Below are positions 26,720 to 35,600 of a DNA stretch of 64,000 nucleotides, one piece after another. The DNA comes from Lacimicrobium alkaliphilum (lineage in GTDB: Bacteria > Pseudomonadota > Gammaproteobacteria > Enterobacterales > Alteromonadaceae): assembly GCF_001466725.1 (NCBI RefSeq), contig NZ_CP013650.1, forward strand, positions 372,001 through 436,000. Direction: 5' to 3'. Positions within the stretch are counted from its first letter, which is position 1; each line of letters begins with the position of its first letter. Under the pieces are notes generated by a model. It ran no database searches, was not told the origin of the DNA, and saw only the letters and a program-made list of their open reading frames with translations. Both the position numbers and the translations under genes were made by a program.

Positions 26720-27060
26720 ATATTAAAGCAAGCGTTCTATCCTGCCTTTCTCAAAGGTCGCTGGATGCCCTATAACAGCACTCGGGCATGACCGAACGTC
26801 GTTCCCGCGTGTTGTTGGCGGGAACCCAGTGCCCTTTTGTTTACCACGAAAAACACTAAATGCTCGAAAAGAGAATTTATCGCTGAGTCGCGAAAGGCAG
26901 AGGGCACGGAAGGAGAAGTAAAGGGCATTAACCCCTTAATATCTCTGTGTCCTCTGTCTATGGGCCGGCAAATTCCCTGCGTCTTGGCGCCTCTGCGTGA
27001 TCATTAGCTTTTTTTTTGATCTCGCAGAGACGCGGAGGACGCAGAGAAGAGCAATCTTAT

Positions 27061-27117
27061 GTAGGGCCCAATTTATTGGGCTGGCAGAAGGTATTTGTCG
27101 AATAAATTCGACCCTAC
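27061..27117. repeat. Inverted pair of second-family GTAG palindromes
   Basis: The left copy is GTAGGGCCCAATTTATTGGG plus C (27061-27081) and the right copy is GTCGAATAAATTCGACCCTA plus C (27097-27117), so both GTAG heads face outward. The stems differ (GCCCAA/TTGGGC against GTCGAA/TTCGAC), yet each pairs perfectly around TTTA or TAAA. Confidence 0.75.
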
Positions 27118-27127
27118 TCTCAGTGGT

Positions 27128-27210
27128 GTAGCCTGCAAGGAGCGCAGCGGATTGCGGGATTGCCATAATGCCCGGCTTACCCGGATTCCGCTTCGCTGCA
27201 TCCAGGCTAC
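27128..27210. repeat. REP b+/a- pair
   Basis: A subtype-b copy on the plus strand (27128-27158) is followed by a subtype-a copy on the minus strand (27180-27210, one mismatch in the outer stem). The heads point outward, unlike the a-/b+ head-to-head arrangement near the RAYT gene. Confidence 0.85.
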
Positions 27211-27336
27211 GACTTGTTTGACTTTGTGTTCTATCTGGTGAAATACCTCTCCTGGAACTCGCAACCCGGTTAAAACTTTAGCCCTGGAATCTGACGATCC
27301 GGTATAATCGCCGTTTTTGTTTGCGGAGATGCGGTA

Positions 27337-28518
27337 TTGGCAAGCTATGATGTGATCGTTATCGGCGCGGGAGCTGCGGGCCTTTTTTGTGCGGCGCAGG
27401 CGGCAAAGCGCGGGCGTTCTGTGTTGCTGCTGGATCACGCCAAACGTATTGGCGGCAAGATCCTGATGTCAGGTGGTGGTCGCTGCAACTTTACCAATAT
27501 GTATGCCGCCCCCGAAAACTATCTGAGCAATAATTCCCATTTCTGCAAGTCAGCCCTGAGTCGCTATACCCAGTGGGATTTTATCGCCCTGGTGGCCGAA
27601 TATGGCATTGATTACCATGAGAAAACCTTAGGTCAGCTGTTTTGCGATGACTCGGCTAAAGCCATCTTAAAAATGCTGCTCAGCGAATGCGACAAGGCCG
27701 GGGTGCAGCTACGCCATCCCGTCGAGGTGCAGCAGATTGAAAAAAACGATGCAGGATTCACCCTTGCCAGCAGCCATGGCGAATTTTGCTGTCAGTCACT
27801 GGTTATCGCTACCGGGGGCCTGTCGATTCCCAAACTCGGTGCCAGCCCCTTTGGTTATAAGGTGGCGGAGCAGTTCGGTCTGAAGGTGCTGCCCACCCGC
27901 GCCGGTCTGGTGCCCTTTACCCTGCATGAGCAGGATAAAAGCGTGCTGGCAGAGCTCAGTGGCGTGTCCTTAGATGCCACCGCAGAGTGTCATCACACCC
28001 GCTTTCATGAAAATATTTTATTTACTCACAGAGGCTTAAGCGGCCCGGCCGTATTGCAGATCTCATCCTACTGGCAGCCGGGTGATGCCGTACTGTTTAA
28101 CTTAAGCCCCACCCAAGATTTACTGCCCTTGCTGGAACAGCAACAACAGCAACACCCGGACGCACTGCTTTCCACCGCGCTGGCAAAACACTACCCCAAA
28201 CGTTTTGTGCAGGTGGCCATCGACTATTTCGGGCTTAACAACAAACCGCTCAAACAATTTCAGGGCAAACAGTTGCAACAGGTAGCCCAGGCATTTGAAC
28301 AATGGGCCTTAAAGCCCAATGGCACCGAAGGCTACCGCACTGCCGAAGTGACCCTGGGCGGTGTCGACACCGACGAACTGTCATCCAAGACCATGGAATC
28401 GAAACAGGTACCAGGGCTGTATTTTATCGGCGAAGTGATGGACGTCACCGGCTGGCTTGGTGGCTACAACTTCCAGTGGGCCTGGAGCAGCGGCTGGGTC
28501 GCCGGTCAGGTGGTTTAA
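27337..28518 (+). CDS. BaiN/YhiN-type flavoprotein
   Basis: This 393-residue protein starts with TTG, placed 9 bp after GGAG. The N-terminal FAD-binding motif VIVIGAGAAGLFCAAQAAKR is followed by ILMSGGGRCNFTNM, the family signature, and the C-terminal GLYFIGEVMDVTGWLGGYNF block closes the FAD site. Members (HI0933 family, BaiN, E. coli YhiN) are NAD(P)/FAD-dependent reductases of poorly known substrate. A TATAAT box upstream suggests its own promoter. It converges with the catalase-family gene. Confidence 0.88.
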   Translation: MASYDVIVIGAGAAGLFCAAQAAKRGRSVLLLDHAKRIGGKILMSGGGRCNFTNMYAAPENYLSNNSHFCKSALSRYTQWDFIALVAEYGIDYHEKTLGQLFCDDSAKAILKMLLSECDKAGVQLRHPVEVQQIEKNDAGFTLASSHGEFCCQSLVIATGGLSIPKLGASPFGYKVAEQFGLKVLPTRAGLVPFTLHEQDKSVLAELSGVSLDATAECHHTRFHENILFTHRGLSGPAVLQISSYWQPGDAVLFNLSPTQDLLPLLEQQQQQHPDALLSTALAKHYPKRFVQVAIDYFGLNNKPLKQFQGKQLQQVAQAFEQWALKPNGTEGYRTAEVTLGGVDTDELSSKTMESKQVPGLYFIGEVMDVTGWLGGYNFQWAWSSGWVAGQVV

Positions 28519-28555
28519 AAAGGCATACCGGCTTACCATCACTGCCACTTTGTTG

Positions 28556-29548
28556 TTACTGGCCGCTGAGCCTTTTGCCGAAGGAGATGGCATAAGCAGC
28601 GGAGCGCATTTTTAACACCGGATCGTCACTTGGAGAGAATCCGGCAGAGAGTACATTGGGGTCAAAGTTGACTGGTGTGCAATGCTCGCCACCTGAGGAG
28701 CTCAGGCGAACCGTGCCGAGTTTCACCTGCTCTCTGTTATCGGGCCACTGTACCGACGGGTCAATATTGGTATCTTCGGGTTTGCCAATGGTGGCCATCA
28801 GACTGTAACTGACCTCACCGGCATCCAGTTGTTGTTTCATGGTATCGGCCAGAAAATCAGCCTCCATGGCCTGAGCTTCGTCCTCTGACAAGGTCTTTAC
28901 ACCCAAATCGGGCAGCAGATGCCAGCGGAATTTTGTCTGTTCAGCATCGTCTTTATTGTAGAAAAAGGTATGTAAGCCGAAGAACTCGGTATTGGCATAA
29001 GAGGCGGCAGTGCCGGCGCTCTGTTGCCAGGCCAGATTGGCTTTGACACTGGGATTTTGCTCGGCGTATTGGATGGTTTTTTGCGGGTCGCGCTGGCCCT
29101 GCTCATCCGGAACAAAGGTCTGCAGCAGGCCGAAGAAGGTCTGAGGGTCTTTTCCGGCAAATACCGGAAAGTTGTTCCCGGTAAATATATGTCTGCTGCC
29201 TTCAGGTAAAGTGATTTGCATCCCCATACCCCTTGCACCAGGTGCCCGTTCGTCGGCCTCAGGGTTGCCGCCGCCCACAGAAAAACGCATTACCACCGGC
29301 AACTCACCGCCGGATAATAAGGCGGCCCCGGGAAAATGCGCATTTTGCTCAGGAGTAAAGGTGCCGGTGGCACACAGCCCGCGGGCATGGGCCTTGCGAA
29401 TGCCGGGTTGCTTGCCGGAGAGTTTTTCAAACAGGTTAATAAAATCAACGGCCTGAACCGGGTTAGTGGCAGCCAGCACCGGCGCCGTCAAAGTGGACAA
29501 CAGGGCGGCTGTAACGCCAGCACTTACAGAATACATCAGTTTCATCAT
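28556..29548 (-). CDS. SrpA-like catalase-family peroxidase
   Basis: This 330-residue haem protein is a small catalase relative with an N-terminal signal peptide (ending VLAAT), so it acts in the periplasm. The distal region KAHARGLCATGTFTPE holds the catalytic His, VVMRFSVGGGNPEADE follows, and the proximal Tyr ligand is in MRSAAYAISFGKR near the C-terminus. SrpA-like proteins of about 330-350 residues act as peroxidases more than true catalases. It is monocistronic here. Confidence 0.88.
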   Translation of the reverse strand: MMKLMYSVSAGVTAALLSTLTAPVLAATNPVQAVDFINLFEKLSGKQPGIRKAHARGLCATGTFTPEQNAHFPGAALLSGGELPVVMRFSVGGGNPEADERAPGARGMGMQITLPEGSRHIFTGNNFPVFAGKDPQTFFGLLQTFVPDEQGQRDPQKTIQYAEQNPSVKANLAWQQSAGTAASYANTEFFGLHTFFYNKDDAEQTKFRWHLLPDLGVKTLSEDEAQAMEADFLADTMKQQLDAGEVSYSLMATIGKPEDTNIDPSVQWPDNREQVKLGTVRLSSSGGEHCTPVNFDPNVLSAGFSPSDDPVLKMRSAAYAISFGKRLSGQ

Positions 29549-29930
29549 CGCTTTCCTTTAAGCTTAATTGGTACCTTATCCGGTTGAAGCAGACCGCTTA
29601 TCCAAAGGTTTTCTTGCACAGCGTTTCAGGCCTGCTGAATATCACTGACAAATCATAGCGATATCTGCCGCTGGTATCCTTAGTAGCACGTATCAGTGCA
29701 ACAGGATCACCAGCCGCTTTCGGGACAATCAACAATAAAGTCAGGTGCATGGCGGCCAGCCCTGAGTTTTCGTAAGGAATGCATGGTGAAAGTCCGGCCT
29801 GCCGTTGTTGTAATTTTGCTTACTGTTAATGAATATTTGCTCAGTGACGGTGGTCTAATTGACGCTCGCTACGTATTTATTCAGGCGTTTTACCGTGATA
29901 GACACTTGTAGTCAGTCAGGGGGCATAATA
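29549..29930. other. Gene-free spacer
   Basis: The 382 bp between the divergent catalase-family and PsiE genes hold no convincing gene, REP or palindrome. Promoters for both flanking genes must lie here, but I cannot point to them. Confidence 0.5.
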
Positions 29931-30461
29931 ATGGAGAAGACTGTGGCAGAACAAAAATCAGGACAAAGCTCAGCCAGGATAACCAGCACAGAGCCAAAGA
30001 ATGAATTGCATCAGGAATTGCCGGTTGATTTTCCTGATCCGTTTTTTCGTGGCTTACATCATGTGATCCGTTTTGCCATACGGGTGCTGGCGGTATTGAT
30101 GGTTGCCGTGATCCTCTGGGGCGTCGGGGATGTGGTGTACATTATTTATGAGCGGCTGATTACGCCACCGATTTTGCTGCTCGATATCAACGACATTTTC
30201 TATACCTTCGGCGGCTTTATGGCGGTGCTGATTGCGGTGGAGATCTTTATCAATATCAGGCTGTATCTGGGCACCAATATCTTCCCGGTACAGCTGGTTG
30301 TCGCCACGGCACTGATGGCCATTGCCCGAAAAGTCATAGTGCTGGACTTTGATCAGATTACTCCCATGTACCTCATCGGTATTGCCGCCACCACCCTGGC
30401 TTTGGGGATCACTTACTGGCTGTTGAGAAAAAGCAGTGATCAGGAATACCCCGAGCACTGA
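29931..30461 (+). CDS. PsiE-family membrane protein
   Basis: The ATG at 29931 follows AGGGGG and gives 176 residues. After a polar N-terminus of about 45 residues come four hydrophobic segments, for example VLAVLMVAVILWGVGDVVYI and FMAVLIAVEIFINIRLYLG, and the ARKVIVLDF motif typical of the phosphate-starvation-inducible PsiE family. E. coli PsiE is 136 residues, so this member has an N-terminal extension. The function of the family is unknown beyond membrane location and regulation by phosphate in E. coli. Confidence 0.8.
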   Translation: MEKTVAEQKSGQSSARITSTEPKNELHQELPVDFPDPFFRGLHHVIRFAIRVLAVLMVAVILWGVGDVVYIIYERLITPPILLLDINDIFYTFGGFMAVLIAVEIFINIRLYLGTNIFPVQLVVATALMAIARKVIVLDFDQITPMYLIGIAATTLALGITYWLLRKSSDQEYPEH

Positions 30462-30665
30462 TAACAACACAGGGCAGAGCGGTGGTGGGAATGACATTGG
30501 TGACCTTTCCATCTTCCAGACCAGTAGTAACGCCGATATCAGTGGCTTATGCATGTCAAGCCTACGACTAATGTCTAGGTTCTCTTCGGCCTTTTAGGCT
30601 GGGCACCAATCCTGTTTGAGCCAATAATGGGGTATCGTACTGGATAGCTGAAGCGGGGCTTTATC

Positions 30666-32228
30666 ATGGCTCAAAGTCTGTTCCGAACCGGACTGGTAGC
30701 GCTGGGCACACTTATCTGCACTGGCCTGGTTCTGTGGCTGATTACAGGCCAGATTCTGCAGTTTGTGGCACTGGCGGTAATTATACTTGCGGCTCAGGCC
30801 CTGATCTACGCCAGGCAACAGGCAGTGCCGGAAACGGAACAAGCCCAGTCAGCACAAAGCAAATCCGATCAGACCCTCCATCAACTGGCCCGTAACTCAG
30901 GGGCTAACGCTATTTCCACTGCAGAGCTCAGCTTTGCCATCACCAATCTGCATCAGGTATTAGCCAGCACCGTAGAGCGCCTGCAACAGGTGGCGAAAAG
31001 TTCCGATGTGATCAACCGGCGGGCGCAGGACATTCATCATATTACCGGCGAAGTGGCTGAGGCAGGAGAACAGACCCGATTGATCAGCATTCAGGGGCAG
31101 CAGCAGGTGGAGTCGCTCTCCCGCGATATCACTGAAATCGTCAGTGCCAGTCGTCAGGCGGAGCAGACCATCGCCGGGTTGCGTGATAAAGCGGAGAAAA
31201 TCCGCAGCGTGACCAATGTGATTCAGAGTATTGCCGACCAGACCAACCTGCTGGCATTGAATGCAGCCATTGAATCGGCGCGGGCCGGTGAACATGGTCG
31301 TGGCTTTGCAGTGGTGGCCGATGAAGTTCGCACCCTGGCCCTGCGTACCTCAAAGGCGACGGTGGAAGTTGGCGAGCTGGTGGAAGGGATTCACCACGAA
31401 ACCCAACAGGCAGCAGATATCATTAACAGACTGGCCGAGCAGGTGGATCGTCAATCCGCGACGACTCATCAGGTGGCCGATCAACTTGGCCAGATAGCCC
31501 GGCATGCCGAAGAGGTGGATCAACAACTCAAAAGCATTGCCGGCAGCCTGGGAGAGAACCAGCAGGATCTGTCCGAAAACACCCTGTTACTGGATTCTCT
31601 GACCGGAGATCTGAGTTCACAGCAACAGCAGATGAAACAACTCACGGAGCAGGCCGAGCGGCTGGAAAGTCAGGCCGAACAGCTGCTGGCGTTATTGGTT
31701 ACCTCTGACGACAGCTCTGCCCATCGCAGAATATTCAGCATCGCTGAGCAAACCGCCCGACGTATCGGCCAGCGACTGGAACAGGCCCTGGCAAAAGGAG
31801 AACTGTCTGAAGCGCAGCTTTTCAGCCGCGATTACACTCAGGTTAAGGGGATCGCACTGACCAAGTTTGATACGCCTTATTCCGCGTTTTTTGATCGGAT
31901 ACTGCCCGAATATCAGGAACAGGCGCTTAACAGTGAAGACCATATTGTCTATGCTATTGTCACCGACCCCAACGGATATGTCGCCAGGCACAACAATGGC
32001 TTTAACCAGCCGCTGACCGGTGACAGCAAAAAAGATTTGCTCGGCAACCGCTCGCGACGCATGTTTGACGACAAGACTGGCAGCCGCTGCGGGGCGCATA
32101 CTCAGCAGCTGTTATTGCAAACCTACAAACGCGATACCGGCGAAGTCATGCATGATCTGTCGGTGCCCTTATATGTTAATAACAAGCATTGGGGCGGATT
32201 CCGCATCGGCTACAGGCCGCTGGAATAA
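30666..32228 (+). CDS. Methyl-accepting chemotaxis protein with C-terminal sensor-like domain
   Basis: This 520-residue chemoreceptor has two adjacent N-terminal TM segments (about residues 10-30 and 33-50) with almost no periplasmic loop. The signalling hairpin tip [20 protein letters not shown] and [15 protein letters not shown] lie near residues 188-225. Unusually, another domain follows the coiled coil, with [20 protein letters not shown] and the final [12 protein letters not shown], which resembles a cache/PAS-like sensor seen at the C-terminus of some soluble-sensing receptors. It therefore probably senses a cytoplasmic signal. No other chemotaxis genes are nearby. Confidence 0.88.
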   Translation: MAQSLFRTGLVALGTLICTGLVLWLITGQILQFVALAVIILAAQALIYARQQAVPETEQAQSAQSKSDQTLHQLARNSGANAISTAELSFAITNLHQVLASTVERLQQVAKSSDVINRRAQDIHHITGEVAEAGEQTRLISIQGQQQVESLSRDITEIVSASRQAEQTIAGLRDKAEKIRSVTNVIQSIADQTNLLALNAAIESARAGEHGRGFAVVADEVRTLALRTSKATVEVGELVEGIHHETQQAADIINRLAEQVDRQSATTHQVADQLGQIARHAEEVDQQLKSIAGSLGENQQDLSENTLLLDSLTGDLSSQQQQMKQLTEQAERLESQAEQLLALLVTSDDSSAHRRIFSIAEQTARRIGQRLEQALAKGELSEAQLFSRDYTQVKGIALTKFDTPYSAFFDRILPEYQEQALNSEDHIVYAIVTDPNGYVARHNNGFNQPLTGDSKKDLLGNRSRRMFDDKTGSRCGAHTQQLLLQTYKRDTGEVMHDLSVPLYVNNKHWGGFRIGYRPLE

Positions 32229-32266
32229 CCCCACCGTCTACCAGGAATACAGAGAACAATAAAAAG

Positions 32267-32316
32267 TGCGACTTGTGTCGCAGAAAAGCTGATGTTATTG
32301 TGTGACACATGTCGCA
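32267..32316 (+). promoter_or_regulatory. Two BlaI-type operator palindromes
   Basis: TGCGACTTGTGTCGCA (32267-32282) and TGTGACACATGTCGCA (32301-32316) are near-identical dyads with centres 34 bp apart, immediately upstream of the blaI-like gene. BlaI/MecI repressors bind paired dyads containing ACA-TGT cores in their own promoters. Autoregulation of the three-gene operon is therefore likely. Confidence 0.75.
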
Positions 32317-32346
32317 CAAGCGTGATTGTTATTGGCAGGAATAACC

Positions 32347-32745
32347 ATGGCGAAACATCAGCCTACCGCCCCTGAACTCGAAGTACTGAAGTTACTCTGG
32401 AATACCCAGCCCCGTACCGGCAAAGAAATCCACCAGGTGCTTACCGCGCTTTATGGCTGGACCTACTCATCAACCCGTAAAACCCTGGAGCGCATGAGCG
32501 ACAAAAACTTTGTTCGTACCAGCACCCGGGGCAATAAAAATCTCTACTACGCAGAGCTTCAGAAGGTACCGACTTTAGCCGCATTTGCCAGCGACTTTGC
32601 CCGGCGGGTGCTGGAAATTGATACCCCGCTACCAGTGAACTTTTTCTCTGACAGCCATCTGATTAATGAAGATGAGCTGGCTGAGCTGGAAGGGTTGCTG
32701 CAACAAGTGCCAACAACGAAATCAAAACAGGGTGGTGCAGCATGA
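32347..32745 (+). CDS. BlaI/MecI-family transcriptional repressor
   Basis: The ATG at 32347 gives 132 residues starting MAKHQPTAPELEVLKLLW, the normal winged-helix start of BlaI/MecI; a TTG or ATG 21 bp upstream would add an unconserved leader. Further family blocks are KEIHQVLTALYGWTYSSTRK and a C-terminal dimerisation helix region ending in EDELAELEGLL. It should repress its own operon through the two dyads upstream and be inactivated by proteolysis when the membrane sensor fires. Its stop overlaps the next start by ATGA. Confidence 0.9.
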   Translation: MAKHQPTAPELEVLKLLWNTQPRTGKEIHQVLTALYGWTYSSTRKTLERMSDKNFVRTSTRGNKNLYYAELQKVPTLAAFASDFARRVLEIDTPLPVNFFSDSHLINEDELAELEGLLQQVPTTKSKQGGAA

Positions 32746-34136
32746 GTAGCAATATTCTACTTTCTCTGGCGCTGTGGGTGTTGTTAACTGGCCTGTTCAC
32801 GCTGACGGCGGGTTATATTGCCCGCAAGCGGCGACTTACCCCCGGCTTCTGGTTATGGACCCTCATCGCGCCTTCGGTGGTAATGCTGCCCGTACCCGAT
32901 GTCCTGTTGCGGCACACCAAATACACCGGTGCTGCTGATTTCAGTGTATTTGAGCCCGTGGTCTGGATGGCAGACAACATTACAACACCCTTGCAACAGC
33001 CCTGGGTGGTGTCCTGGAGTCTGCTGGTATTGACCCTGATCGTGCTGGTGAGTCTGGCAAAACTGGCCCGGCTGGCATGGCATTATCACGCGGTTTTGCA
33101 GTTAGCACAGCAGAGCACTCATTGCCCTGAAGCGCTGAACGGCCATATCATCAACAGCAATATTGATTGTGTATTGCTGCCGGCACAAGCGCCACCAACC
33201 AGTGCTTTTGTGATTGGATTACGCCGGCCCCGTATTGTGTTGCCGCAGCACTTTTTACAGTTGTCGCCACAACAGCGGCAGATGATCTTAGCTCATGAGG
33301 TTAACCACATCCGTTTTTATGACCACTGGTGGCTGGTGGCCTGGCATATTATCTCAGCCGTTGCCTGGTTTAATCCGTTCCTGGTAAGGCTCAGCGCGCA
33401 TTTTACTCAGGCAGTTGAGATGCGCTGTGATGCCGCGACTGTTGCGCAGGGCCGGTTCTGTCCCGATGCCTATGCCCGGGCTCTGATCGCCAGTATCAAA
33501 CAGTCGGTTAATACCACGGCTCAGCCACACTCTGCGGCTATGCAACTGAGTTTTACCGGCCATGGCATGGGCCTGGCAGCCTATAAACAACGTATACGCG
33601 CGATAATCGGAAGCGGGCCTGCACCCTTAAACTGGCAACGCCAGATGCCGGTTTTTCTGGTGGCGATGCTATTAGTCTTGTTCACCCGATCTGCCTACAC
33701 CCGGGCGTTAGCCAGCGGGCCGGATCAGTGGATAATGCCGGTCGATAAACCGGCCATCAGTTCGTCATTTGGCCATGTGGCGGCCATCCGTCAGAATCAG
33801 GTGCATCAGGGTGTTGATTTCAAAGGGCCCGTTGGCACAGCAATCTATGCCAGCGCTGCGGGCCGGATTATGATTGCCGATGCCACCACGCTTAGCGACA
33901 ACTACGGCAAGGTAGTGGTGGTGCAACACGGTGATGGCTGGCAGACACTCTATGCTCACCTCGACAGTATTGACACGCAAAAGGGGGATCGGGTTAAACA
34001 GGGCGAGATCATTGGTACCATGGGCGCCACCGGCAAGGTTACAGGTTCGCACCTTCATTTTGAGTTGGTTCAGAACGGTCAGAGGCAGGATCCAATGGTC
34101 TATTTAGGCCATACACGCAAAAGTGGGAGTGAGTAA
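32742..34136 (+). CDS. BlaR1-like M56 metalloprotease fused to an M23 (LytM) domain
   Basis: This 464-residue protein has the multi-pass N-terminal region of BlaR1/MecR1-type signal transducers and the M56 zinc site ILAHEVNHIRFYDHWW (HEVNH at residues 185-189), with the downstream EMRCDA block giving the third ligand. After a last TM near residues 304-322 the extracytoplasmic part is not the penicillin-sensor domain of BlaR1 but an M23 endopeptidase: VHQGVDFKGPVG (H355, D359), QTLYAHLDS and GSHLHFELV (H437, H439), so all zinc and catalytic positions are present. It presumably senses or cuts peptidoglycan and releases BlaI repression through its M56 domain. Translation is coupled to blaI. Confidence 0.85.
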   Translation: MSSNILLSLALWVLLTGLFTLTAGYIARKRRLTPGFWLWTLIAPSVVMLPVPDVLLRHTKYTGAADFSVFEPVVWMADNITTPLQQPWVVSWSLLVLTLIVLVSLAKLARLAWHYHAVLQLAQQSTHCPEALNGHIINSNIDCVLLPAQAPPTSAFVIGLRRPRIVLPQHFLQLSPQQRQMILAHEVNHIRFYDHWWLVAWHIISAVAWFNPFLVRLSAHFTQAVEMRCDAATVAQGRFCPDAYARALIASIKQSVNTTAQPHSAAMQLSFTGHGMGLAAYKQRIRAIIGSGPAPLNWQRQMPVFLVAMLLVLFTRSAYTRALASGPDQWIMPVDKPAISSSFGHVAAIRQNQVHQGVDFKGPVGTAIYASAAGRIMIADATTLSDNYGKVVVVQHGDGWQTLYAHLDSIDTQKGDRVKQGEIIGTMGATGKVTGSHLHFELVQNGQRQDPMVYLGHTRKSGSE

Positions 34137-34137
34137 T

Positions 34138-35439
34138 ATGACAGCACTTTCCCAACGGCATGTTTTTGCGCTGGTTTTTGTTATTGCTGCGTTACTGACC
34201 TTTATTATCAGCTCCGGCAAAGATAATAACCCCGTTACAGCTACAACGGCGGCGTCCCCCGTGCCTTTTGACAGCAGTTTATCGGGCGATTCGCTACAGT
34301 CTTATGCTCAGCAACGGCGTATTGGAGCGGGAGTAACAGAGGTACAAGCCCAACCACCAGGCCAGTTGGTTACCCTTGAACCCGGGCAAAACCTTACCAG
34401 ATTGTTAGGTAAACAGGGTATTTCGGCGCACCGGGTCGCATTGCTGGCCATAGCCGCGAAGCCCTTGCTCAACCTGGGCAGATTACAAACCGGTATCAAT
34501 ATTGAAGTTGCACACCCGACATCCACCAGCCACCGCGTGCGCCTGGCTCGTGAGTATGGCGAGATTATCGAAGCCACCTATGCCGATAACGCCTGGTCAG
34601 TGGAATTAAAGCAGGTGCCCACAGTGTATGAAACGCACGAGCAGGGTCTGGATATCCGTAACAGCCTGTATCAGGACGCAGCGCAAAACAGCATTCCTGT
34701 TGATGTGATCAACAGTGCCATCATGGCGTTGTCACATTTTGTGGATTTTCAGCGGCAGGTACAGCAGGGGGACGTACTTGAGGTGCGCTATCAACGCACG
34801 CAGGTGAGCCAGGATCCTGCCTTGTTTGCACATTTACAAAATCCGCTGCTACTGACGTACTTACGTTTTACTAATGCCGGAGAGGATCATCGTCTGATCC
34901 GTTTCAATGACGCCTTCTACTTTCCCGATGGCCGTCTGGCGCAAAGTTTTCTGATGAAAACCCCGCTCAATGGTGCACGTTTGTCTTCCCATTTCGGCAG
35001 CCGACATCACCCTGTGCTTGGTTACAATCGCCAGCACAAAGGCATTGATTTCAGCGCCCCTGTTGGCACCCCGATTATGGCAGCAGGTGGCGGTGTGGTG
35101 AAACGTGCCAGCCGTTTCGGCAGTTTCGGTAATACGGTGATTATCCAACATAGTAATGGCTATGAGACCCTGTATGCGCATTTAAAAGGTTTTGCCGGCA
35201 AACTGCGGGTGGGTGAGCGGGTTAAACAAGGCGATATTATCGGCTACCTGGGTAATACCGGGCTTTCCGCCGGGCGTCATTTACATTATGAAGTGCATCG
35301 GCATGGCCGGGCGATTAACCCGTTGAAGCTCAAAGCTTCCGCCGATATCCGCTTGCACGGAGAAGAATTAAGCCGCTTCAGGCAGCAATTAGCAAGGCTG
35401 GACCGGGCCAATAGCCAACTGTCCAGCCTGGCACCCTGA
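34138..35439 (+). CDS. M23 (MepM-like) peptidoglycan endopeptidase
   Basis: The ATG at 34138 is one base after the previous stop and preceded by GGGAG; the protein has 433 residues. It has an N-terminal TM (VFALVFVIAALLTFIISSG), an OapA/LysM-like domain (VTLEPGQNLTRLLGKQGIS, about residues 78-96), a middle domain, and a C-terminal M23 domain with HKGIDFSAPVGTPI (H300, D304), YETLYAHL and AGRHLHYEVHRHG (H381, H383). This is the architecture of E. coli MepM, which cleaves D,D-crosslinks during wall growth. Its place in the BlaI operon suggests production on demand during wall stress. Confidence 0.88.
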   Translation: MTALSQRHVFALVFVIAALLTFIISSGKDNNPVTATTAASPVPFDSSLSGDSLQSYAQQRRIGAGVTEVQAQPPGQLVTLEPGQNLTRLLGKQGISAHRVALLAIAAKPLLNLGRLQTGINIEVAHPTSTSHRVRLAREYGEIIEATYADNAWSVELKQVPTVYETHEQGLDIRNSLYQDAAQNSIPVDVINSAIMALSHFVDFQRQVQQGDVLEVRYQRTQVSQDPALFAHLQNPLLLTYLRFTNAGEDHRLIRFNDAFYFPDGRLAQSFLMKTPLNGARLSSHFGSRHHPVLGYNRQHKGIDFSAPVGTPIMAAGGGVVKRASRFGSFGNTVIIQHSNGYETLYAHLKGFAGKLRVGERVKQGDIIGYLGNTGLSAGRHLHYEVHRHGRAINPLKLKASADIRLHGEELSRFRQQLARLDRANSQLSSLAP

Positions 35440-35463
35440 TAAGGATCTGTTTATAAGAAGGCC

Positions 35464-35494
35464 GTAGCCCGGATGCAGCGAAACGGAATCCGGG
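35464..35494 (+). repeat. REP element, subtype a
   Basis: A subtype-a REP with one loop mismatch (GCGAAACGG instead of GCGAAGCGG) lies 24 bp after the M23 gene stop. No intrinsic terminator is visible there, so the hairpin may protect the 3' end of the operon transcript. Confidence 0.85.
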
Positions 35495-35600
35495 TATACC
35501 TGCGGCATGCGCGAATGACCGGGAGTTGTCTTGCTGAATGGTGCAACCGGCCATCTCCTTTTCCTGTTGTCATCTGGATGAAAGCGGAGATCCAGTGCCT

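Larger units (their letters stand above)
26720..27336. other. Spacer with several intergenic palindromes and a promoter
   Basis: No gene is visible. The spacer contains a GTCAT-type element around 26747-26830, CGCAGAGACGC-type sequence at 26940-27050, a facing pair of GTAG-headed palindromes at 27061-27117, a REP b+/a- pair at 27128-27210, and TATAAT at 27303-27308 as a probable -10 box for the flavoprotein gene; its -35 is weak. Confidence 0.65.

Noticed and set aside
32742..34136. Beta-lactam resistance sensor BlaR1
   Set aside because: The penicillin-binding sensor domain is absent and replaced by M23, and no beta-lactamase gene is linked.
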